From assembly GCA_025357355.1 (NCBI GenBank), contig JANXPK010000236.1, positions 1 to 10,871 on the forward strand: 10,871 nucleotides of DNA. Reading direction: 5' to 3'. Below, piece by piece: positions 1 to 7,173 of the stretch (position 1 is the first letter of the stretch; each line of letters begins with the position of its first letter). The notes under the pieces are model-generated. The model saw only the letters and a program-made list of their open reading frames with translations, was not told the origin of the DNA and did no database searches. The position numbers and the translations under genes were made by a program. The DNA is from Rhodobacterales bacterium (GTDB lineage: Bacteria > Pseudomonadota > Alphaproteobacteria > Rhodobacterales > Rhodobacteraceae).

Positions 1-2333
1 CCCCGGCTCAGGTAGAGACGGCCCTTGGCGGCGTCCTTTGCCGTTGCACCGGCTATCGCAAGATCATCACCGCCGTTGCTGCGGCCAACACAGCCGGAAT
101 AGAGCCTGTTTTCATCGGAAACTCCGTCGGCCAGCCCATCCCGCGCCTTGATGGTGCTGCCAAGGTCGCGGGCGACTGTTTTGGGGCCGATTACGCCCCC
201 GTCGGTGCCCTTATCGTCAAAGCCATCCGCTCGCCCCACCCCCATGCCACCTTTGTCATTGGCAACCTGGCTGACTTCAAAGCGCGAGCCGGCATCGCCG
301 CCATCTTTACCGCTCCAGACATCCCCGGCCGCAATGCCTTTGGCGTCATCCCGGCCTTTGCCGACCAGCCCGCCATTGCCACCGGTCCCGCCCGCTTTGC
401 TGGTGAATGCGTCGCTGTGGTGGCGTTCGAGCCGGGGGCCGACCCTGACCTGTCCGGCTTCCCGATCACTTGGCACAAGCTTGCCGCCCATAGCTCACCG
501 GCGCTGGCAGAGGCTGAAAATGCGGCTCTGATCCACCCCAACAGACCCCGAAACCTGCTGGTCGCGGGCCATGTCCGCAAAGGCGACGCCGCGGCCGCGC
601 TTGGCGTTTCCGCGCATGTTGTGACCGGCAGCATCACCACCGCTTTTGTCGAACACGCCTATATCGAGCCCGAGGCGGGTTCGGCCTGGATGGAGGGTGA
701 GACGCTCAACATCCGCGCCTGCACTCAGGCCCCGGTGATGGACCGCGACGACACCGCTGCCGTTCTGGGCCTGCCGCCGCATCGCGTGCGTATTAGGCCG
801 TCGGCAGTTGGAGGCGGGTTCGGCTCCAAGCTTGATGTCAGCCTGCAACCGCTGATTGGCCTGGTGACGCTGAAGACTGGACGCCCGTGCCGGATGACCT
901 ATTCCCGCGCCGAAAGCATGGCCTCGACCACCAAGCGTCACCCGGCCGAAATCACCGGCCGCATTGGCTGTGACGCAGAAGGTCGCATCACCGGGATGGA
1001 GTTTGAGGGGCGCTTTGACACTGGTCCCTATGCTTCTTGGGGGCCAACAGTGGCCAACCGCGTACCCGTTCATGCCTCTGGCCCCTATCTCACGCCCCAC
1101 ATCACTGCCCACGCCCGCGCCGTCCACACCAACGGGCCGGTGTCCGGCGCGTTTCGCGGCTTTGGCGTGCCGCAAGCGGCGGTCTGGCAAGAGACGCTGT
1201 TTGATGAGCTGGCCCAGAAAGCGGGTCTGGACCGGCTGGAATTCCGCTATCTGAACGCGCTGCGGGATGGCGATGCCTCTGCCACCGGTCAGGTCATGCA
1301 GGCGACCGGCATCGCCGAATGCCTCGCGGCACTGCGCCCGCACTGGCACCGCGCCTTGCAGGACGCCAAGGCCGAGCTGTGGCGCGGTGTCGGGCTGGCC
1401 GCCTGCTGGTACGGCTGCGGCAACACCGCGCTGCCCAACCCCTCGACCATCCGCATTGGCATCACCCGCAACGGCCAGTTGATCCTGCACCAGGGCGCCA
1501 CCGACATCGGCCAAGGCTCCAACACCGTCATCACCCAGATCGCGGCGCAGGCGCTGGGCCTGCCGGTCGCCGCCTTCACCCTGATCGGCCCTGATACCGC
1601 GGTGACACCCGACGCCGGGAAAACTTCGGCCAGCCGCCAGACCTATGTCACCGGGCGCGCCGCTTTGGCCGCTGGCCGCGAATTGCGTGCCATAATCCTG
1701 CGCCGCGCAAATGCCGGGCCGGAGGCATGGCTTGAACTGTCCGGTGATATCATCACGGTCTCAGAAGGCTCTGTTCGGCGCAAAGTGACGCTTTGCAACC
1801 TGCCCACAGATGCCTTTGGCTACGTGCTTTCTGCCGAAGCAAGTTACGATCCGCCGACCAAGCCGCTTGACGCCGATGGCCAAGGCAGCCCCTATGCCGT
1901 CTATGGCTATGGCGCGCAAATGGTGGAGCTGTCGGTTGATCCCGCCCTCGGAACCGTCAAGTTGCACAAAATCACCGCAGCTCATGACCTTGGCCGTGTC
2001 ATCAACCCGCTGCTGGCGACGGGTCAAATCGAAGGTGGCATCGCGCAGGGCATCGGCATGGCGCTGATGGAAGAGTACGTGCCCGGCCGCACCGACAACT
2101 TGCATGACTACCTCATCCCCACCTTTGGCGACGTACCGCCGATCGAAAGCCTGCTGATCGAGGTGCCTGACCCTGAGGGGCCCTTCGGCGCCAAGGGTCT
2201 GGGCGAACATGTCTTGATCCCCACGGCTCCCGCCATCCTGAACGCCATCGCCCACGCCACAGGCGCCCGCATCACCCGGCTGCCCGCGTTGCCGCATCGG
2301 GTGCTGGAAGCGCTGCGAAAGGTCCGATCATGA
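1..2333 (+). CDS. Xanthine dehydrogenase-family molybdenum hydroxylase, [2Fe-2S]/Moco fusion, 5'-truncated by the window edge
   Basis: The frame is open from base 3 to the TGA at 2331-2333 (776 residues seen) and its start lies outside the window. Residues 12-18 of the visible part read LCRCTGY, the second cysteine motif of the small-subunit [2Fe-2S] domain. About 20 residues later the Moco domain begins (GQPIPRLDGAAKVAG). Further family motifs are VGGGFGSK (about nt 807-830), NGPVSGAFRGFG (about 1131-1166), the GQGSNT and TSASR segments (about 1509-1640), and GAKGLGE (2187-2207), whose Glu codon at 2205-2207 matches the catalytic base of the family. These enzymes hydroxylate a carbon next to a ring nitrogen, or an aldehyde, using water. 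There is no FAD domain between the two modules, as in the Desulfovibrio gigas aldehyde oxidoreductase, so an FAD subunit or other acceptor would have to be separate. It overlaps the HNR-like gene by 4 bases. Family is certain; substrate (a hydroxylatable N-heterocycle) is inferred from context. Confidence 0.93.
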   Translation, partial: PAQVETALGGVLCRCTGYRKIITAVAAANTAGIEPVFIGNSVGQPIPRLDGAAKVAGDCFGADYAPVGALIVKAIRSPHPHATFVIGNLADFKARAGIAAIFTAPDIPGRNAFGVIPAFADQPAIATGPARFAGECVAVVAFEPGADPDLSGFPITWHKLAAHSSPALAEAENAALIHPNRPRNLLVAGHVRKGDAAAALGVSAHVVTGSITTAFVEHAYIEPEAGSAWMEGETLNIRACTQAPVMDRDDTAAVLGLPPHRVRIRPSAVGGGFGSKLDVSLQPLIGLVTLKTGRPCRMTYSRAESMASTTKRHPAEITGRIGCDAEGRITGMEFEGRFDTGPYASWGPTVANRVPVHASGPYLTPHITAHARAVHTNGPVSGAFRGFGVPQAAVWQETLFDELAQKAGLDRLEFRYLNALRDGDASATGQVMQATGIAECLAALRPHWHRALQDAKAELWRGVGLAACWYGCGNTALPNPSTIRIGITRNGQLILHQGATDIGQGSNTVITQIAAQALGLPVAAFTLIGPDTAVTPDAGKTSASRQTYVTGRAALAAGRELRAIILRRANAGPEAWLELSGDIITVSEGSVRRKVTLCNLPTDAFGYVLSAEASYDPPTKPLDADGQGSPYAVYGYGAQMVELSVDPALGTVKLHKITAAHDLGRVINPLLATGQIEGGIAQGIGMALMEEYVPGRTDNLHDYLIPTFGDVPPIESLLIEVPDPEGPFGAKGLGEHVLIPTAPAILNAIAHATGARITRLPALPHRVLEALRKVRS

Positions 2334-3760
2334 GTGACGACAAGATCCGCTGCGATGCCTGTCCCGTCATGTGCTACATCGCCCCCGGCCAGACCGGCGC
2401 CTGTGACCGCTATGCCAATGCGGACGGCCGCATCGTGCGCACCGATCCTGTGGTCATGCTTTCTCGGGCAATAGGCTCTGATCGGCGGCTTGTACCGTTC
2501 GCGGCACGTGAGTGGGACGGCGACCCGATGCCTGCCGATGTCGTCCTGACCGGCATCGGCACCGGCACCACCTACCCCGATTACAAACCCGCCCCCTTTA
2601 TCGTGTCGTCCCAGGTCGCGGGTGCCGACATGGTGACCGTGGTCACCGAGGCGATCTTTTCGTACTGCGGCGTCAAGGCGAAGATCGACACTGATCGCTT
2701 TCTCGGCCGCGAAGGTGCGCCGGTGCGGCACAAGGGCGAGGTTATCGGCCATGTCACCACGGCAGAATACGGCAGCCAGATGCTGTCCATTGGCGGGGTC
2801 CACCATCTGACCGGCGGCTCCAAGCCCGAGGGACGCGAGACCTGCGCCGCGATGCTGGCGCTGTGCAATGCCGAAGCGGTGGACTTGACCATTGACGGTG
2901 GCGAAAGCGTCACTGTTCAGGCCGGACGTGCGCCGGTGGTCGATGGCGTGACCGAACATCGGATGCGGGTTGGCTGCGGCTCGGCGACCATCGGGATGTT
3001 CGCGGTGCAGTGGCTTGGACTGGTCGACGAGGTTGTGGTCGTCGATGACCACATCACCGGCGTGGTGTCGGAACATCAGGCGGGCAAGGTGCTGGGCTGG
3101 CAGCCGACCGGTATCAAGATCAAGGGCCACCGCTCCACCCCCGGCCGCTATTTCCGGGTGTCCGAGCCCGGTCTGGGCTGGGGCGGTACACGGCTGTCCG
3201 ATCCGCTGGAGATTGTCGGCGACTGGAATCCCAAGAAAGGCGCCCGCCCCGGCCTGACCCTGCTGATGGTGTCAACGACGGGCGAGGATTATGCCTATTA
3301 TGTGCTGGACGAGGCTCTAAAGCCGCAGGTGTTACCCTTGCCGACTACGCTGGAGGCGACCGTTTCGCTGATTGTGGAAAATTGCGAACCCGCGCTTTGC
3401 ACGGTTCTGTTCATGGGCGGCGCGGGTGGGTCGCTGCGGGCTGGGGTGACGCAGAACCCGGTGCGGCTGACCCGGTCAGTTCAGTCCGGCAAGGCCCATC
3501 TCACCTCGGGCGGCGCAGAGTGCTATGTCTGGCCCGGCGGCGGCATCACCTTCATGGTTGATGTCCTGCGCCTTCCCAGGGGTGCTTTCGGCTATGTCCC
3601 GACGCCCGCCCTGGTTGCCCCGCTGGAATTCACCCTGCCACGCGCCGATTACCTGGCCATGGGCGGCCATGCGGATCAGATCACGTCGCTGTCGGATGCC
3701 TTGCGCGATGGCGGCGAATACCCGACCGCCGCACGGATCGAACAATGGCCAGTGAAATGA
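2330..3760 (+). CDS. hnr: 6-hydroxynicotinate reductase-like iron-sulfur protein
   Basis: This 476-residue protein matches my knowledge of the 6-hydroxynicotinate reductase family, known from nicotinate fermentation in Eubacterium barkeri, where it reduces 6-hydroxynicotinate to 1,4,5,6-tetrahydro-6-oxonicotinate. There the enzyme carries [2Fe-2S] and [4Fe-4S] clusters and a covalent flavin. Visible here is an N-terminal cysteine array C8-x2-C11-x3-C15-x9-C25, followed by further cysteines at 113, 172, 179, 216, 352, 357 and 398. Conserved-looking glycine-rich segments are GIGTGT (75-80), FSYCGVKAKIDTDRFLG (110-126), GSATIGM (217-223) and MGGAGGSLRAG (362-372). No signal peptide or membrane segment is seen, so it is probably cytoplasmic. 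ATG at 2330 overlaps the upstream stop (ATGA) and has GAAAGG seven bases before it. It sits between a Mo hydroxylase that could make a lactam substrate and an ApbE-like protein. Family assignment is strong; the ring reduced is inferred. Confidence 0.82.
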   Translation: MSDDKIRCDACPVMCYIAPGQTGACDRYANADGRIVRTDPVVMLSRAIGSDRRLVPFAAREWDGDPMPADVVLTGIGTGTTYPDYKPAPFIVSSQVAGADMVTVVTEAIFSYCGVKAKIDTDRFLGREGAPVRHKGEVIGHVTTAEYGSQMLSIGGVHHLTGGSKPEGRETCAAMLALCNAEAVDLTIDGGESVTVQAGRAPVVDGVTEHRMRVGCGSATIGMFAVQWLGLVDEVVVVDDHITGVVSEHQAGKVLGWQPTGIKIKGHRSTPGRYFRVSEPGLGWGGTRLSDPLEIVGDWNPKKGARPGLTLLMVSTTGEDYAYYVLDEALKPQVLPLPTTLEATVSLIVENCEPALCTVLFMGGAGGSLRAGVTQNPVRLTRSVQSGKAHLTSGGAECYVWPGGGITFMVDVLRLPRGAFGYVPTPALVAPLEFTLPRADYLAMGGHADQITSLSDALRDGGEYPTAARIEQWPVK

Positions 3761-4584
3761 CCGGACCGCAAACCAGCTGGCTTGCCGACGGCCGTTTGCA
3801 CCTGAACCACGGGCCGATTGACCTGATCTGTCAGGCCTGGGGACCGTGGTCCGCCTGTCAAGCTGCCTATCGAAACGCCATCGACCGCTTTGACAGCTTG
3901 CTGGAGGAGCTGGTTGCCGAACTTCCGGCCCTGCGCGCCGAAAAAGCGGCTCTACACGGCCCGATTGCCCGAAAAATGGCCGCCGCTGTGGCCCCCTTTC
4001 GCCCTGATTTCATCACCCCCATGGCCGCTGTCGCCGGGAGCGTGGCCGAGGCGGTGCTGGAGGTCATGGTCCTTCCCGGCATCACCCGTGCCTACGTCAA
4101 TAACGGCGGCGATATAGCTCTGTGCCTGACCCAAGGCGAAAGCCTGACCAGCGCCATCGGCACCACCCCGCACCGCTTCACCCTGCACGCCGGGGATGGC
4201 GTGCGCGGTATTGCCACCTCTGGCCGGGGCGGGCGCAGCTTTTCCTTTGGCATCGCCGACAGCGTCACCGTGCTTGCCCGCAGCGCCAGCATGGCCGACG
4301 CCGCCGCCACCATGATCGCCAATGCCGTCAACCTGCCCGGCCATGCCGCAATCACCCGCGCCCCGGCGCGCAGCCTACAAGCCGACAGCGACCTTGGCGA
4401 CCGTCTGGTCACCGTCGCGGTCGGCCCGCTGACCGACGCCGAGGTTGACCTCGCCCTCGACCGCGGTCTTGCCGCTGCCACCGCTTACCGGGCTTGTGGC
4501 CTCATCCACAGCGCCGCCCTGTTGCTCAATTCCGCGCAGCGCCTTCTTGGGCCGCTGCCCCTCAAGGAGCCTGCCCATGCCTGA
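3745..4584 (+). CDS. UPF0280 family (COG2122) ApbE-like protein
   Basis: The 279 residues match UPF0280, a family with ApbE-like fold whose biochemical role is unsettled. Diagnostic segments are LADGRLHLNHGPIDL (13-27), TPMAAVAGSVAEAVL (91-105), YVNNGGDIAL (117-126), GIATSGRGGRSFSFGIADSVTVLA (155-178) and ADAAATMIANAV (184-195). The last two correspond in layout to the nucleotide/Mg-binding C-terminal part of ApbE, which attaches FMN to a Thr in flavoproteins. No lipobox or signal peptide is visible, unlike periplasmic ApbE, so it should be cytosolic. ATG at 3745 overlaps the previous gene by 16 bases. ATG at 3757 (start MTGPQTSW, ATGA overlap) is an equally good start; neither has a clear Shine-Dalgarno. 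Its position right after the HNR-like gene suggests maturation of that enzyme, an inference only. Relatives in methanogens occur with sulfide-to-homocysteine genes, so another role is possible. Confidence 0.87.
   Translation: MASEMTGPQTSWLADGRLHLNHGPIDLICQAWGPWSACQAAYRNAIDRFDSLLEELVAELPALRAEKAALHGPIARKMAAAVAPFRPDFITPMAAVAGSVAEAVLEVMVLPGITRAYVNNGGDIALCLTQGESLTSAIGTTPHRFTLHAGDGVRGIATSGRGGRSFSFGIADSVTVLARSASMADAAATMIANAVNLPGHAAITRAPARSLQADSDLGDRLVTVAVGPLTDAEVDLALDRGLAAATAYRACGLIHSAALLLNSAQRLLGPLPLKEPAHA
4564..4569 (+). promoter_or_regulatory. Ribosome binding site of the PF06684 gene
   Basis: AAGGAG lies seven bases before ATG 4577, inside the last codons of the UPF0280 gene. It is the strongest Shine-Dalgarno match in the operon and fixes the start of the next gene at 4577, since longer versions of that frame have no comparable site. 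Confidence 0.75.
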
Positions 4585-5152
4585 CTTTGCCTTGCGCCGC
4601 ATCACCTTGCAAATCGAGGAAATCCTGCACGAAGGCGGCCCTGCCACCGCACCCCGACACCGTGCCGCCATCATCGCTGTCGTCAAGAACCCGTTTGCTG
4701 GCAGTTTCGAGCCTGATTTGCAGGCGGCGATGGCGGCTCTCAAACCGCTTGGTCTGATGATGACCGACCGGCTGATTGCCGCCCTTGGGCGCGAGGGGAT
4801 CGACGGCTATGGCAAGGGCGCCATCGTCGGGGCGGGTGGCGAGGCTGAGCATGGCGCGCTGTGGCATGTGCCGGGCGGCTATGCGATGCGCGAACGCCTG
4901 GGTGAAAGCCGTGCCATTGTGCCGTCGGCGATGAAGGTCGCGGCGATGGGGGCCGGTCTGGACGTGCCGCTGGGCCATATCAACGCCGCTTACGTCCGCA
5001 GCCATTTCGACGCCATCACTGTCACTGTTCCCGATGCACCCCGCGACGACGAGATCGCGTTCGTGCTGGCGATGGCCAAGGGTGGGCGCGTGCATAGCCG
5101 CATGGGAGGCCTGGAAGTTTGGCAGATCAAAGGCGAGGACGGGTTACGTTGA
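4577..5152 (+). CDS. Amino acid synthesis family protein (PF06684/DUF1185)
   Basis: The 191-residue protein has the full pattern of PF06684: AAIIAVVKNPFAGSFEPDL (30-48), a central GYGKGAIVGAGGEAEHGALWH (77-97), VPSAMKVAAMGAGLDVPLGH (115-134) and a C-terminal DDEIAFVLAMAKGGRVHSRMGG (157-178). Solved members show a variant of the Bacillus chorismate mutase fold; 'amino acid synthesis' is a provisional name without a proven reaction. The lysines, Glu89/91, His92 and His97 are the obvious polar candidates for an active site, though this is a guess from conservation. The gene starts inside the end of UPF0280 (8-base overlap) with a clear AAGGAG. Its stop TGA shares one base with the HyuA start. 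In this operon it may act on the lactam or its opened product. Family is secure, function unknown. Confidence 0.88.
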   Translation: MPDFALRRITLQIEEILHEGGPATAPRHRAAIIAVVKNPFAGSFEPDLQAAMAALKPLGLMMTDRLIAALGREGIDGYGKGAIVGAGGEAEHGALWHVPGGYAMRERLGESRAIVPSAMKVAAMGAGLDVPLGHINAAYVRSHFDAITVTVPDAPRDDEIAFVLAMAKGGRVHSRMGGLEVWQIKGEDGLR

Positions 5153-7173
5153 TGGCGGGTCTGGTGGCCGGTGTCGATGTCGGCGGAACTTTCACCGATC
5201 TGATGATCCTGGACCCCGCCAGCGGCGCCGTCCGCATGGCCAAGGTCCCGACCACGCTGCCCAATCAGGCCGGTGGCGTTCTGGCGGCATTCGAGGCCGC
5301 AGGGGTGTCGCTGTCGGACATCGACATCATCGTCCACGGCACAACCACGACGACCAATGCCGTTCTGGAACGCAGGCTCAGCAAGACCGGCCTGATTACC
5401 ACGCAAGGCTTTCGCGACGTCCTGGAGCTCGGCCGCCGCACCCGACCACAAGCCTACGGCATGACCGGCCAGTTCCGTCCGGTGATCCCGCGTGATCTGC
5501 GGCTGGAGGTGCCTGAGCGGATGGACGCTGCGGGCCGCGTTGTGACTAAATTGGACGAAAGCGCCGTGCGTTCTGCCGTGCAAATTCTGCTCGATGCGGG
5601 CTGCGAGAGCCTTGTCATCCATTTCCTGCATGCCTATGCCAACCCGGCCCATGAACTGCGCGCGGCCGAAATCGCCGCCGACCTTTGGCCCAACCCCTAT
5701 ATCACCACGGGCCATGCTTTGCTGTCGGAAAGCCGAGAGTACGAACGCGGGGTGACCGCCGCTGTCAACGCCTCGGTGCAGCCTTTGCTGGAGCGTTACA
5801 TTGCGCGGTTGGCCTCTGATCTCCGCAAACGCGGCTATCGCAACACGCTCTTGGTGATGAACGGCAACGGCGGCATGGTGGCCGCCGAAAACGTCGCCAA
5901 AGAGGCGGTCAAGACCGTTATGTCCGGTCCAGCATCAGGTGTCATGGCTGCGATCGCTACAGGACGGCGGGCTGGCATGCCCAACCTTCTGACCTATGAC
6001 ATGGGCGGCACCTCGACCGATGTCGCTATGATCCGCAATGGCCGCGCCCCGGTGTCGAGCGAGATCGAGGTGGAATATGCCATGCCGATCCACGTGCCGA
6101 TGGTCGATGTCCGCACGGTTGGCGCCGGGGGTGGGTCGATCGCCCGGGTTGACGCGGGAGGCATGTTGCGGGTCGGGCCGGAAAGCGCAGGCTCGGTGCC
6201 GGGCCCGGTCTGCTACGGTCGTGGTGGGTTGTTAGTGACGATTTCCGATGCAAACCTCCTGTTGGGCCGCCTGCCAGCAAGCCGCTTTGGGACTACGGTC
6301 GAGGCCGCGCGGCAGGCCATGGCCGCGCAGATCGCCCGCCCTTTGGGCCTGTCGGTGGAAGAGGCGGCAGAGGCGGTGATCCGCATCGCTAATACCCACA
6401 TGGCCGGGGCTATCCGCATGGTCTCGATCTCGATGGGTGCCGATCCGCGCGACTTTGCCCTGTTCGCCTTTGGCGGTGCCGGGCCGCTGCACGCCGTTGC
6501 GCTAGCCCGCGAACTGGCGGTGCCGCGCGTTCTTGTCCCAGCCCGCCCCGGCATCACCAACGCTCTTGGCTGTGTGCTCGCCGACTTGCGACATGATTTC
6601 GTCCGCACCCTGAACAGCCCTTTGGATCAGACCGACATAACCGCGGTTCACGCCATCCTCGCCGGGCAGGACGCACGGGGTCGCGCCCTGATTGCGGCAG
6701 AACCGGTCGCCCTTACCGGTATCGAGACGGAATATTCCGCCGACATGCAGTTTATTGGCCAGACCCACCTGCTGCGCATCTCGCTGACCGGCGCCACCCC
6801 ATCACGCGAAGCCTTGCAATCCCGGTTCGAAGCCGCCTATTTCGCCCGGTTTCAGGTCGAACTGCCTAGTATCCGTGCCAACCTGATGAACCTCAACTGC
6901 TCTGTCATCGGCCGCAGACCCGCAACCGACCTTGGCCGGCTGATCGAGCCTTCTGGCCGCACAGATACCCCTGTGGCGCGCGAAACGCGCCCGGTCTGGT
7001 TTGGCCAATGGCTAGATACCCGGGTCTATTGGCGTGATACTTTGCCTGCCCGCCTGTCCCTAGGGGGCCCGGCGATCATCGAACAGATGGACACCACCAC
7101 CCTCATCGAACCCGGCTGCCATGTGGTCTCTGACCCTGACGGCAACTTGATCATCGAGGTCCATCATGCTTGA
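5152..7173 (+). CDS. hyuA: Hydantoinase/oxoprolinase family protein, subunit A (ATP-binding)
   Basis: The 673-residue protein is a complete HyuA subunit. HyuA/HyuB pairs use ATP to phosphorylate a cyclic amide carbonyl and hydrolyse the ring (hydantoin, 5-oxoproline), or carboxylate ketones in the acetone carboxylase branch. The N-terminal phosphate motif GVDVGGTFTD is at 7-16, HGTTTTTNA at 62-70, the second actin-like phosphate motif TYDMGGTSTD at 281-290, DVRTVGAGGGSIA at 319-331, FAFGGAGPLHA at 438-448 and the C-terminal GGPAIIEQMDTTT at 638-650. ATG 5152 overlaps the preceding stop by one base (TGATG); GAGGA at 5135-5139 is 12 bases away. In-frame TTG 5149 would be better spaced and TTG 5119 would add 11 residues, but the protein motif begins correctly just after ATG. 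The third gamma subunit of acetone carboxylase is not seen, favouring a lactam hydrolase. Substrate unknown. Confidence 0.93.
   Translation: MAGLVAGVDVGGTFTDLMILDPASGAVRMAKVPTTLPNQAGGVLAAFEAAGVSLSDIDIIVHGTTTTTNAVLERRLSKTGLITTQGFRDVLELGRRTRPQAYGMTGQFRPVIPRDLRLEVPERMDAAGRVVTKLDESAVRSAVQILLDAGCESLVIHFLHAYANPAHELRAAEIAADLWPNPYITTGHALLSESREYERGVTAAVNASVQPLLERYIARLASDLRKRGYRNTLLVMNGNGGMVAAENVAKEAVKTVMSGPASGVMAAIATGRRAGMPNLLTYDMGGTSTDVAMIRNGRAPVSSEIEVEYAMPIHVPMVDVRTVGAGGGSIARVDAGGMLRVGPESAGSVPGPVCYGRGGLLVTISDANLLLGRLPASRFGTTVEAARQAMAAQIARPLGLSVEEAAEAVIRIANTHMAGAIRMVSISMGADPRDFALFAFGGAGPLHAVALARELAVPRVLVPARPGITNALGCVLADLRHDFVRTLNSPLDQTDITAVHAILAGQDARGRALIAAEPVALTGIETEYSADMQFIGQTHLLRISLTGATPSREALQSRFEAAYFARFQVELPSIRANLMNLNCSVIGRRPATDLGRLIEPSGRTDTPVARETRPVWFGQWLDTRVYWRDTLPARLSLGGPAIIEQMDTTTLIEPGCHVVSDPDGNLIIEVHHA

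Noticed and set aside
2108..3130. 340-codon minus-strand frame across the Mo hydroxylase/HNR junction
   Set aside because: It spans two genuine coding regions on the other strand and has no motif or ribosome binding site.
5119..5151. TTG start extending HyuA by 11 residues
   Set aside because: The ATG at 5152 leads directly into the conserved GVDVGGTFTD motif, and the added residues overlap the PF06684 end without family resemblance; TTG 5149 remains a minor alternative.
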